This document shows, piece by piece, positions 1 through 5,774 of a stretch of 9,831 nt of DNA; positions within the stretch are counted from its first letter, which is position 1; every line of letters begins with the position of its first letter. Below the pieces are notes generated by a model that made no database searches, was not told where the DNA came from, and worked only from the letters and a program-made list of their open reading frames with translations. Location of the stretch: assembly GCA_003648125.1 (NCBI GenBank), contig QMOE01000043.1, positions 1 to 9,831 on the forward strand, given 5' to 3'. This DNA comes from Chloroflexota bacterium. Lineage in GTDB: Bacteria > Chloroflexota > Anaerolineae > B4-G1. The position numbers and the translations under genes are program-made.

Positions 1-82
1 ACACCGCATCAAACTGCTTGGCGAGATCGTGGCTGCCCTGGTCCTATCTTCCAACCAACAAAGGCAACACCATAAGCAATAA
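1..82 (+). CDS. Possible 3' end of an upstream gene, unidentified
   Basis: Reading from base 2, the frame stays open for about 26 codons and ends at TAA (80-82); the peptide begins HRIKLLGEIVAALV and ends in a Gln/His-rich tail. It lies just before pstA on the same strand, where pstC would be expected, but the tail lacks the hydrophobic final helix and Arg-rich end usual for PstC, so I do not name it. The other two + frames are less protein-like or run into the tandem repeat. With so few residues visible, this may not be coding at all. Confidence 0.3.
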   Translation, partial: HRIKLLGEIVAALVLSSNQQRQHHKQ

Positions 83-83
83 C

Positions 84-139
84 TGCATCCTGCATCTTGC
101 ATCTTGCATCCTGCATCTTGCACCCTGCATCTTGCATCC
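84..139. repeat. Heptamer tandem repeat upstream of pstA (8 units)
   Basis: Eight contiguous 7-bp units of the form TGCATC(C/T) run from 84 to 139, with one variant unit (TGCACCC, 119-125). The array ends 9 bases before the pstA ATG, so it fills most of the space where a ribosome binding site would lie, and no Shine-Dalgarno sequence is evident. A second 7-bp array of different sequence lies before pstB. Such arrays resemble the heptanucleotide STRR repeats known from filamentous cyanobacteria; that comparison concerns form only. Confidence 0.9.
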
Positions 140-148
140 TGATTTACA

Positions 149-994
149 ATGTCCAGACAAATTCGCCAACAACTCGGCTTTGCTCTCTTGAGCCTCACCA
201 CCGTCGCCGTCGTACTACCCATCTTGCTGTTGGTGGGTTACATCGTCGTGCAAGGTGCGCCGGCCATCTCCGGCGAGTTCATCACGGCTATGCCGCGCGA
301 CGGGATGCGGGCCGGCGGCCTCTGGCCGGCCATCGTCGGCACCCTGCTCCTGACACTGGGCACCGCCATCTTTGCCGTGCCGGTCGGCGTGGCGGTGGCG
401 ATCTACCTGGCAGAGTACGCTCAGGACACCCTGTTCACCCGCATCATCCGCCTGGCGATCATCAACCTGGCCGGGGTTCCTTCGGTGGTCTACGGTCTCT
501 TTGGCCTGGGCCTGTTCGTCATCTTTCTCCAGTTCGGCCCGTCCATCCTGGCCGGGTCGCTGACGCTGGCGATCATGACTCTGCCGGTCATCATCAGCAC
601 GGCCGAGGAGGCGCTGCGGGTGGTGCCTCAATCCTTTCGTATCGTGAGCCTCTCGCTGGGGGGCACCAAGTGGCAGACCGTCCGCCGGGTCGTGCTGCCC
701 CAGGCCCTGCCGGGTATCCTGACCGGCGTGATCTTGGGACTGGAGCGGGCCGCCGGCGAGACCGCGCCGATCCTCTTTACCGTCGCCGCTTTCTTCCTGC
801 CGCGCCTGCCTCACTCTATCTTTGACCAGACGATGGCGCTACCGTACCACCTGTTCGTCATCAGCACCCAGGTGCCGGGAATGCCGGTACACATCCAATA
901 CGGCACGGCGCTGGTGCTCTTGATTTTCGTGCTTTCAATGAACGTCGTGGCGGCGGTGACGCGCAGCCGTTTCCGCGCCAAACGACAGTGGTGA
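149..994 (+). CDS. pstA: Phosphate ABC transporter permease PstA
   Basis: This is one of the two inner-membrane permease subunits of the high-affinity phosphate importer PstSCAB. The 281-residue length is normal for the family. About six hydrophobic segments are visible (roughly residues 13-34, 61-88, 107-128, 134-150, 189-200 and 251-271). The EAA-type cytoplasmic loop that contacts the ATPase lies at about 153-191 (EEALRVVPQSFR, then SLGGTKWQTVRRVVLPQALP). The segment GETAPILFT (203-211) matches the PstA hallmark GETAPLL. The stretch LAGVPSVVYGLFGL (107-120) is also typical. The start is the ATG directly after the heptamer array; the hydrophobic first helix begins a dozen residues later, which supports it. 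pstB follows after a 54-base repeat-filled gap. The phosphate assignment rests on the GETAP motif and the adjacent PstB. Confidence 0.95.
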   Translation: MSRQIRQQLGFALLSLTTVAVVLPILLLVGYIVVQGAPAISGEFITAMPRDGMRAGGLWPAIVGTLLLTLGTAIFAVPVGVAVAIYLAEYAQDTLFTRIIRLAIINLAGVPSVVYGLFGLGLFVIFLQFGPSILAGSLTLAIMTLPVIISTAEEALRVVPQSFRIVSLSLGGTKWQTVRRVVLPQALPGILTGVILGLERAAGETAPILFTVAAFFLPRLPHSIFDQTMALPYHLFVISTQVPGMPVHIQYGTALVLLIFVLSMNVVAAVTRSRFRAKRQW

Positions 995-1002
995 AACGAA
1001 TT

Positions 1003-1051
1003 GCGAATGGCGAATGGCGAATGGTGAGTGGCGAATGGTGAGTGGTGAATG
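1003..1051. repeat. Heptamer tandem repeat overlapping the pstB start (7 units)
   Basis: Seven 7-bp units run without interruption: GCGAATG three times, GTGAGTG, GCGAATG, GTGAGTG, GTGAATG. The final unit (1045-1051) ends in ATG, which is the pstB initiation codon (1049-1051), and a second ATG follows at 1052-1054. The array fills nearly the whole pstA-pstB gap and leaves no recognisable Shine-Dalgarno sequence. The same unit length (7) occurs in the array before pstA, with an unrelated sequence. Gain or loss of units would not change the reading frame but would change the leader length. Confidence 0.9.
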
Positions 1052-1810
1052 ATGGAACCCAAGTTTCTGTTGGATCGAGTATCATATACTTACGAGGACG
1101 GCGTCCAGGCGCTGCGTGACGTCAACCTGTCCATCTACCCCGACCAGATCACGACCATCTTTGGCCCGGCCGGCGGGGGAAAATCTACGCTACTGCGCCT
1201 CCTGAACCGGCTCAATGACCTGGTTCCAGGGAGGCGAATGGAGGGCCAGGTGCTGCTCGACGGGGAAGACATCTACGCGCCGGGGGTGGACGTGTACGCA
1301 CTGCGTCGCCGCGTGGGGATGGTTTTCGCCACCCCGGTCCCGCTGCCGATGAGCATCCGCCAGAACTTGACCTATGGGCCGGAATTGGCCGGAGAACATA
1401 ACCGCGCCCGGCTGGACGAACTGGTCGAGCGCAGCCTGCGGGCAGCGGCGCTGTGGGACGAGGTAAAGGATCGGCTGGACGAATCGGGGATGGAGCTTTC
1501 GGGAGGACAGCAGCAACGGCTATGCCTGGCCCGCACCCTGGCGCTGGAACCGGAGGCGATCCTGCTCGACGAGCCAACCTCCGGACTGGACCCCATCTCG
1601 ACGGCCAAGGTCGAGGCCAGTTTGCAGGAACTGAAGCAACACTATACGGTCGTCATCGTCCCGCACAGCGTGCAGCAGGCCGCCCGCGTGGCGGACCACG
1701 CCGTGTTCATTCTACAGGGTGAGTTGGTCGAAGAGGGGGCCGGTGGGGAACTGTTCACCAACCCCCACGATAAGCGCACCGAAGATTACATCACCGGCCG
1801 TTTTGGGTAA
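1049..1810 (+). CDS. pstB: Phosphate ABC transporter ATPase PstB, with altered Q-loop
   Basis: This is the cytoplasmic ATPase that drives the Pst phosphate importer; 253 residues is the usual PstB length. Visible motifs are Walker A GPAGGGKST (39-47), followed by LLRLLNRLNDLVPG as in PstB; the ABC signature LSGGQQQR (150-157); Walker B ILLDEP (171-176, catalytic Glu175); the D-loop SGLDPIST (178-185); and the switch His206 within VPHSVQQAARVAD, matching the PstB pattern THNMQQAARVSD. Two positions are odd: the Q-loop, normally VGMVFQ in PstB, reads VGMVFA, so Gln94 is replaced by Ala (codon GCC at 1328-1330), and the residue before the switch His is Pro instead of Thr. The rest of the loop (PMSIRQNLTYG) fits PstB. 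The start lies inside the heptamer repeat; initiation at either of the first two ATGs is possible. Confidence 0.93.
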   Translation: MMEPKFLLDRVSYTYEDGVQALRDVNLSIYPDQITTIFGPAGGGKSTLLRLLNRLNDLVPGRRMEGQVLLDGEDIYAPGVDVYALRRRVGMVFATPVPLPMSIRQNLTYGPELAGEHNRARLDELVERSLRAAALWDEVKDRLDESGMELSGGQQQRLCLARTLALEPEAILLDEPTSGLDPISTAKVEASLQELKQHYTVVIVPHSVQQAARVADHAVFILQGELVEEGAGGELFTNPHDKRTEDYITGRFG

Positions 1811-1824
1811 CTTGGAGTTGCACG

Positions 1825-2238
1825 ATGAAACTATTGACCTCGGGACAAATCCGCCAACTGGTAGAGATGGCAGAACAGACGCGAGAGGCATTGAGCAGCT
1901 ACGTCGGCTACGCCGCCGCCTACAATTCGACCGCCCTGCAACTCTTGGACGAGTGGATTGAGCGCCACCTGCGACAATTTCCTCAACCGTCACAGAAAAT
2001 GCGCTTGCTGTGGGCCAGTTTCGTTGGCGAGGTATTCCGTCGCCACAACGGGGGTGAGTGGATAATCCAGGAGCGCGGCGCCGGTGGGGGTCTGGCTATG
2101 CTCTGCCCTACGGAGGGTGGGGGGCAGTACGCGGTGGACGTTATGGGGCAGGTCAACCGCCGTATCACTCAGGGGATGGCGGCCTCGCTGGCTTTTTTCT
2201 ACGCCATCACCAGTATCGAGTTGAAAACGGGCCAGTAG
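1825..2238 (+). CDS. Unknown 137-residue protein behind pstB
   Basis: I do not recognise a named family. The protein is soluble-looking, with a helical N-terminal half (residues 6-60, amphipathic, including LLDEWIERHLRQ) and the motif FVGEVFRRHNGGEW at 66-79. That motif is followed by short strand-like stretches (WIIQERG, YAVDVMG) and a hydrophobic helix near the end (about 118-130). The F-x-GE-x-x-R-x-x-x-GG-x-W pattern recalls small uncharacterised alpha/beta DUF proteins, a weak resemblance only. It begins 14 bases after the pstB stop with a fair Shine-Dalgarno GGAG (1814-1817) seven bases before the ATG, so it is very probably co-transcribed with pstAB. It occupies the place where phoU is often found but shows none of PhoU's paired three-helix repeats or acidic metal-binding motifs. 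Confidence 0.8.
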   Translation: MKLLTSGQIRQLVEMAEQTREALSSYVGYAAAYNSTALQLLDEWIERHLRQFPQPSQKMRLLWASFVGEVFRRHNGGEWIIQERGAGGGLAMLCPTEGGGQYAVDVMGQVNRRITQGMAASLAFFYAITSIELKTGQ

Positions 2239-2262
2239 GGCCGCGCCAGTCTCGAATACGCA

Positions 2263-2292
2263 AAGGGGCCGGCTTGGACAAGCCGGCCCCTT
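2263..2292. terminator. Strong hairpin between convergent genes, likely bidirectional terminator
   Basis: A perfect 13-bp stem (AAGGGGCCGGCTT paired with AAGCCGGCCCCTT) encloses a 4-base loop GGAC. It lies 24 bases beyond the stop of the 137-residue gene on the + strand and 41 bases beyond the SPFH gene stop on the - strand. The stem's outer A/T pairs give only two terminal T on each transcript and no long U-tract, so it may act as a factor-assisted or U-poor terminator. The rest of the gap (2239-2262 and 2293-2333) shows nothing else. Confidence 0.8.
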
Positions 2293-2333
2293 CCCTCGTT
2301 GGTTAACCCGTCAACTTGCTCCCAGCCGATGAC

Positions 2334-3230
2334 TCACCGCTTGGGCTTTTTCCCGACGAACGATTCCAGCATACTGGTAAACTCCATCGGGAAGACGAAC
2401 TTGGTCGCCGGGCCGGTCCCCAGTTGCTTGAGCGTCTCAAAGTACTGGAGCGTCATCGTGTTGGCATCCACCTGGCTGGCCGCCTCCCAGATTTCCTTCA
2501 GCGCCACGCCAAACCCCTCGGCGCGCAATGCCTGAGCGGCTCGAGCGCCCTCGGCCTCCAAGATAGCAGCCTGTTTCGAGCCTTCAGCTCTCAGGATGGC
2601 GGACTGTTTCTCGCCCTCGGCGACTTTGATGGCGGCCTCGCGCGTGCCCTCGGACTCTGTGACCACGGCGCGGCGGTTTCGCTCCGCCGCCATCTGGCGG
2701 TTCATGGCGTCCTGAACCTCGCGCGGCGGGTCAATCTCGCGGATCTCGACCGCCGTCACCTTGACGCCCCACCGTTCTGTCACCTCGTCCAGCTTGACCC
2801 GCAATATCTGGTTGATGTGCTCCCGCTGGGCCAGCACGTCGTCGAGCGGGATGTCACCGATGACAGCGCGCAGCGTCGTCGTGGCGATGCCCACCGAAGC
2901 CTGGGCAAACTGTCCCACCTTCAACACACTCAACTCTGGCTCGACCACTTTCCAGTAGATCAAAAAGTCCACCCCGATAGGCGCATTGTCCTTGGTGATG
3001 CAAACCTGGTTGGGAACCTCTATGAATTGTTCTCGTTGGTCTACTTTGATTGGCTTGTCAGCGAAGGGGATCAGGAACACCAGACCGGGGCCTTTGGTGC
3101 CGATAAAGCGCCCAAAGCGGAACACCACAAGCCGCTCGTACTCGCGCACGATGCGGACCAGCGAGGTCAAGACGATCAGCCCAAAGAAACCGAGTATCAA
3201 CACGCCCATAAAAGCTGCAAACCACTCCAT
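2334..3230 (-). CDS. SPFH/stomatin-like (paraslipin-type) membrane protein
   Basis: This is a bacterial SPFH protein of the stomatin/QmcA type, a membrane-anchored scaffold that forms large oligomers in membrane microdomains. Residues 5-25 form the single N-terminal membrane helix. The SPFH (band-7) domain follows (about 27-185), opening with VREYERLVVFRFGRF and containing the conserved segment REIDPPREVQDAMNRQMAAE (164-183). A charged coiled coil with repeated AEG steps (about 180-245: VAEGEKQ, RAEGSKQ, EAEGARA, RAEGFG) precedes a short C-terminal segment ending in FVGKKPKR. The 298-residue length is normal. The start is supported by an AAGGAGG Shine-Dalgarno seven bases upstream. It lies 17 bases behind the NfeD gene, the classic NfeD-SPFH pairing in which the NfeD OB-fold domain is thought to bind the SPFH protein. 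The assignment to a finer stomatin subgroup is uncertain. Confidence 0.95.
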   Translation of the reverse strand: MEWFAAFMGVLILGFFGLIVLTSLVRIVREYERLVVFRFGRFIGTKGPGLVFLIPFADKPIKVDQREQFIEVPNQVCITKDNAPIGVDFLIYWKVVEPELSVLKVGQFAQASVGIATTTLRAVIGDIPLDDVLAQREHINQILRVKLDEVTERWGVKVTAVEIREIDPPREVQDAMNRQMAAERNRRAVVTESEGTREAAIKVAEGEKQSAILRAEGSKQAAILEAEGARAAQALRAEGFGVALKEIWEAASQVDANTMTLQYFETLKQLGTGPATKFVFPMEFTSMLESFVGKKPKR

Positions 3231-3237
3231 CTTACTG

Positions 3238-3244
3238 CCTCCTT
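3238..3244 (-). promoter_or_regulatory. Shine-Dalgarno AAGGAGG of the SPFH gene
   Basis: On the - strand the sequence AAGGAGG, a full match to the anti-SD consensus, lies seven bases before the ATG at 3230 and just after the nfeD stop. It fixes the SPFH start and contrasts with the SD-less pst genes. Confidence 0.85.
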
Positions 3245-3247
3245 ACA

Positions 3248-3871
3248 CTAGGTCGAATCTACGCGCTTTACACGGAATTTAAGCCCTTCCACAGCTACGA
3301 CTTGCACTTCTTCGCCCACGCCGATAGGCTCATCGGCGACAGCCGTCCACAATTCACTCTGCACTTGCACAGTGCCTACAGGGTCAATTGGCGTGATGAC
3401 TATGCCTCTCTGTCCTATGTTTGTCTCTGCGGTCACTTTAGCCTCCAAACGTTGTACGCGCATCGCAGCGGAAAGCGCTACGCCAAAAACTCCCAGTGAA
3501 GTCAGCGTCACCCCTCCAATCAACCAGGGCGAGACCCGCAGAGCGCCTTCAGTCGGAGGAAAAAGAAACACCGATCCCAGCACCAGCGCCACCATCGCGC
3601 CCACCGTGAGAGCCACGCTCTGCACGTGGAGGTCTACGACGAACACCGCCCCCGCGACGACAATCAGGAGCACACCCACTACATTGACCGGTAATTGGGT
3701 CAGGCCGGCGATTGCCAACACCAGGCACAAGACCGCGCTGACCTCCATCAGTCCGGTGCCGGGCACGTAAAACGCCGCTGCCGCTGCCCACAACCCAACG
3801 ATGAGCAACAAGTAAACCACGTTAGGGTTGGTCAATAGCGACCACAACGCCTGTATCAATTCACCGTCCAT
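3248..3871 (-). CDS. nfeD: NfeD family membrane protein (short form, no protease domain)
   Basis: This is a 207-residue NfeD-like protein. About five hydrophobic segments (residues 16-35, 42-58, 63-80, 86-104, 115-137) include the family's PGTG turn (YVPGTGLMEVSAVL, 35-48). After a short linker (RVQRLEAKV) comes the C-terminal OB-fold domain (about 150-205), with the pattern GQRGIVITPIDPVGTVQVQ, then ELWTAVAD and GEEVQVVAVEGLKFRVKR. The N-terminal ClpP-like serine protease domain of long NfeD proteins is absent, so this is the short form. By family knowledge the OB domain lies in the cytoplasm and partners the SPFH protein encoded next. The start at ATG 3871 has a weak purine-rich GAGGG upstream and gives a sensible first helix. 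The gene lies 39 bases behind the Thr/Pro-rich protein gene, so the three are probably one transcript. Confidence 0.92.
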   Translation of the reverse strand: MDGELIQALWSLLTNPNVVYLLLIVGLWAAAAAFYVPGTGLMEVSAVLCLVLAIAGLTQLPVNVVGVLLIVVAGAVFVVDLHVQSVALTVGAMVALVLGSVFLFPPTEGALRVSPWLIGGVTLTSLGVFGVALSAAMRVQRLEAKVTAETNIGQRGIVITPIDPVGTVQVQSELWTAVADEPIGVGEEVQVVAVEGLKFRVKRVDST

Positions 3872-3910
3872 TTCTGCCGCCCTCTGACGGTTGCCAGTCG
3901 GTATCTGGCT

Positions 3911-4477
3911 CTACACCGCTCGACGCACACGACGCACCATGATCAGCAGGAACAACAATCCCAACGCCAGCGCGCTGGCTCCCAATGTGCCGATTCCCGT
4001 GCCCGGCATCTCATCTTTGCTCGCCTTCGGTGTTGCTGTGGGGTGGCGGGTGGCCGTGGGATTCGGATTTACCGTAGGTTCCACCGTGGCTCCTGCTTGC
4101 GTCGCCGCAGCCGTAGGCCCCGTTGCTGCTCCTGCCGGCGTTGCCTCCGTCGGCGCCACCGTGGCAGGGGCCATTGTTGGCGTAGGCTCTGGGGTATCAC
4201 TAGGGACCGCTGAGGGTTCGGCAACCTCCGTGGGCGTTTCAGCCGCAGCTGCCGCTGCCTGCGCGACCGCCGTGTTGGTGGCCTCAATGGACTGGTTCTG
4301 CGCTACGCGATCTGCCGTCATCCTGGGGTTGATGACGAATGCCCAGACAGCAAACATACAGATGCCCACCGCGAGCAAGCCTCCCAACGCTCCCACGAGG
4401 ATAATAAAGGTGCGGTTCGCCCCTTCTTCTGCGACTACTTCCTCTTCTTCATCTGGGAAAAGTTCGAAATCTTCCAT
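3911..4477 (-). CDS. Acidic, Thr/Pro-rich envelope protein with LPXTG-like tail
   Basis: No named family is recognised. The 188 residues read as modules: an acidic N-terminus (1-20, PDEEEEVVAEE); a membrane helix (about 24-49); a short helical Ala/Gln-rich linker (52-80); a low-complexity Thr/Pro/Ala segment (81-152) with repeated ATP/PTA/EPT steps; and a C-terminal sorting-like tail, MPGTG (157-161) followed by a hydrophobic helix (162-180) and RRVRRAV. The tail has the layout of an LPXTG signal with Met in place of Leu. With the N-terminus inside, the Thr/Pro stretch would be a loop outside the cell, anchored at both ends. A perfect AAGGAGG (4484-4490) supports the start. The gene heads the NfeD-SPFH pair, and the MITE-like element lies just upstream. 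Whether a sortase acts on it cannot be judged here, as none is in the window. Confidence 0.85.
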   Translation of the reverse strand: MEDFELFPDEEEEVVAEEGANRTFIILVGALGGLLAVGICMFAVWAFVINPRMTADRVAQNQSIEATNTAVAQAAAAAAETPTEVAEPSAVPSDTPEPTPTMAPATVAPTEATPAGAATGPTAAATQAGATVEPTVNPNPTATRHPTATPKASKDEMPGTGIGTLGASALALGLLFLLIMVRRVRRAV

Positions 4478-4483
4478 TTCTTG

Positions 4484-4490
4484 CCTCCTT
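4484..4490 (-). promoter_or_regulatory. Shine-Dalgarno AAGGAGG of the Thr/Pro-rich protein gene
   Basis: AAGGAGG on the - strand, six bases before the ATG at 4477, fixes this start. The stretch between it and the MITE-like element (4491-4536) must contain any private promoter for the three-gene set, but no convincing -35/-10 pair is visible. Confidence 0.85.
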
Positions 4491-4545
4491 GGGAATCTGT
4501 CCTCGCTCCAACGCCGGACCTATAACGCCCAAATAATAAAAGGTA

Positions 4546-4666
4546 CAGCAATTCCCGTTTTGTAGCCGCGATTTCCAAATCGCGTCTGTTTTCCCACGTA
4601 AAGCACCCTGCGCGATTGCGAAATCGCGGCTACGACCTGACTTTGCACCCATAACGGGAATTGCTG
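4546..4666. mobile_element. 121-bp MITE-like element with perfect 9-bp target duplication
   Basis: The ends are perfect 14-bp inverted repeats: CAGCAATTCCCGTT at 4546-4559 and AACGGGAATTGCTG at 4653-4666. The element is flanked by identical 9-bp direct repeats TAAAAGGTA at 4537-4545 and 4667-4675. Because the TSD ends in TA, the boundary can also be drawn as 15-bp repeats with a 7-bp TSD or 16-bp repeats with a 5-bp TSD. No transposase is encoded, so it is non-autonomous. A 9-bp duplication suits DDE transposases of the IS4 or ISAs1 kind, but I cannot assign the family. The right TSD directly abuts the stop codon (4676-4678) of the neighbouring - strand gene. Perfect ends and TSD suggest a fairly recent insertion. 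Confidence 0.88.
4562..4633. repeat. Nested palindromic core of the MITE-like element
   Basis: Inside the element a second pair of perfect 14-bp inverted repeats (GTAGCCGCGATTTC at 4562-4575, GAAATCGCGGCTAC at 4620-4633) encloses a 44-base spacer. Each arm also begins a small hairpin of its own: CGCGATTT-CC-AAATCGCG (4567-4584) and CGCGATT-GCGA-AATCGCG (4611-4628). The core can therefore fold either as one long stem or as two small hairpins side by side. The same architecture recurs without the outer terminal repeats at 5775-5818. Confidence 0.85.
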
Positions 4667-4675
4667 TAAAAGGTA

Positions 4676-5731
4676 TTAACGCAAAATTTCCAGGTTTGCC
4701 AGGGGGATAAAGACCGGTGCTTCCTGGCCCAGGTCTACTTCTGCGCCACGCACTTTGGCCCCTGTATCTATGAGACGGGCGCGGGCAGGGAGTTTCACCA
4801 CCCGGCCGGATTTACCTGCGTAGGGCGCACGTACCGCCCGCACCAGCGTCCCCACGGTCAGCGGTGAGCCGGGTGGTTGTGCTTGAGCCGGCACCGATGC
4901 GTCGGCAGGCAAGGGAATGATGACCTCTGGGCGCACCACGTCCCAGCGAAGCTGGACTTTCCCACTGATAGCGGCCTCTCGCCCATCGTTCGTCGCCAGC
5001 AGATGAAAGATAGGTGTTGACATAGGCGCTGTTCCGATGCCCTCGGTGACGACGACGGGGAAGGTCAACTGCTTCACCTGCGGGATCAACTCGGGCGGTA
5101 CCCCCCCGGTCACTATTCCCCGTACTTGTAGTTCCTGAGCTGCCTCAAGCACTGTGCTATCTAATCCTGACCCACCGATGATGATCGTCCCGTGGCACGA
5201 AGGGTCAATGGATTTAGCGTGCAGTGGCTCGTCTGGATCATGCGTCAGGCACTTGAGCACGCCAAAACTCTCGTTGCCGGCCCCCCATGCTCCCTGAACA
5301 ACGGCCCCCGTCGTCTCAATGATCACTCCGTAATTCTCTAGCACGTCGCTGATCGTGCCGGGGATATAAGCGTACAACTCGAACAAGATGAGCTGCGCTT
5401 CTATCAGCATACGTCCGCTGCCGCTGGCCGTCACTACGCCATTTATGGGTGATTTGACCAAGTGGCCAAACCGCTTGGCGACTGTTTGTCCTTCTTGCAC
5501 CGTATCGCCTGGGCCTACACTCAGGTAACGTTTGACCCGCGAGGGTGGGACTCCCAGCAGGTGCGCCAGCGGCAGGATACGAAAATCGTCAGGCAGGTGC
5601 GTTTGCGCTACTGCCTGCGTCGGCTCGACGCGCTGACCAGCACGTACCAATACCTCGCCCGGCGCAGGCAGTATCCGCTGCCGGCGCACGGTGGTCAAGG
5701 GAGTAAGCCGAGTTTCAAAAAGATAATACAT
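4676..5731 (-). CDS. Barrel-sandwich/KOW-like protein next to the MutL-type ATPase
   Basis: I do not recognise a named gene. The 351 residues look soluble, with no signal peptide or membrane helix. Residues 16-45 (RRQRILPAPGEVLVRAGQRVEPTQAV) and 70-110 (LSVGPGDTVQEGQTVAKR, then SPINGVVTASGSGRMLIE) have the paired 'G-x-x-V-x-x-G-x-x-V' pattern of barrel-sandwich hybrid domains, as in RnfC N-terminal or biotinyl/lipoyl-like folds. Residues about 140-235 form an alpha/beta core (GTIIIGGSGLDSTVLEAAQE, GIVTGGVPPEL, FPVVVTEGIG). Residues 294-351 form a KOW/SH3-like barrel (VGTLVRAVRAPYAGKSGRVV, then VFIPLANLEIL). The start has no clear SD; a small dyad (5736-5748) precedes it. The gene follows the MutL-type gene after 138 bases. 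The absence of RnfC's Cys clusters argues against an electron-transfer role. Function is unknown; a scaffold or adaptor is one guess. Confidence 0.85.
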   Translation of the reverse strand: MYYLFETRLTPLTTVRRQRILPAPGEVLVRAGQRVEPTQAVAQTHLPDDFRILPLAHLLGVPPSRVKRYLSVGPGDTVQEGQTVAKRFGHLVKSPINGVVTASGSGRMLIEAQLILFELYAYIPGTISDVLENYGVIIETTGAVVQGAWGAGNESFGVLKCLTHDPDEPLHAKSIDPSCHGTIIIGGSGLDSTVLEAAQELQVRGIVTGGVPPELIPQVKQLTFPVVVTEGIGTAPMSTPIFHLLATNDGREAAISGKVQLRWDVVRPEVIIPLPADASVPAQAQPPGSPLTVGTLVRAVRAPYAGKSGRVVKLPARARLIDTGAKVRGAEVDLGQEAPVFIPLANLEILR

Positions 5732-5735
5732 AATA

Positions 5736-5748
5736 GCTAACCGTTAGC
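5736..5748. promoter_or_regulatory. Small dyad just upstream of the barrel/KOW gene start
   Basis: GCTAAC-C-GTTAGC is a perfect 6-bp dyad around one central base, starting four bases before the ATG at 5731 on the - strand, where an SD would be expected but is absent. It could be an operator or a leader hairpin that affects initiation, or chance; a 6-bp arm is short. Confidence 0.35.
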
Positions 5749-5774
5749 AATTGGGTGCATTTCAAATGAGTTGA

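Noticed and set aside
97..825. 242-codon open frame on the + strand overlapping pstA
   Set aside because: It starts inside the heptamer array, is extremely Arg/Gly/His/Pro-rich, and lies out of frame over a clear PstA with family motifs; it is a GC-driven shadow.
2316..3251. 311-codon + strand frame, longer than the SPFH gene it overlaps
   Set aside because: The - strand frame encodes a complete SPFH protein with helix, domain and coiled coil plus a perfect SD; the + frame has Leu/His/Arg-rich antisense composition.
4521..4551. Promoter made from TTGCTG in the MITE end and TATAGG for the Thr/Pro gene
   Set aside because: The spacing of 21 bases is too long, and no better pair is visible; an outward promoter from the element remains unsupported.
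3891..4565. 224-codon + strand frame rich in Ala/Val/Gly
   Set aside because: It is antisense of the Thr/Pro/Ala low-complexity gene, and its composition follows from that; it also runs into the MITE-like element.
4449..4652. 67-codon - strand frame across the MITE-like element
   Set aside because: It covers transposon-end and hairpin sequence, overlaps a well-supported start, and has no protein-like pattern.
5730..5765. TTGAAA (5760-5765) and TATTAT (5730-5735) on the - strand as a sigma-70 promoter for the barrel/KOW gene
   Set aside because: The spacing is 24 bases, and the -10-like box runs into the start codon, so transcription would begin inside the gene.
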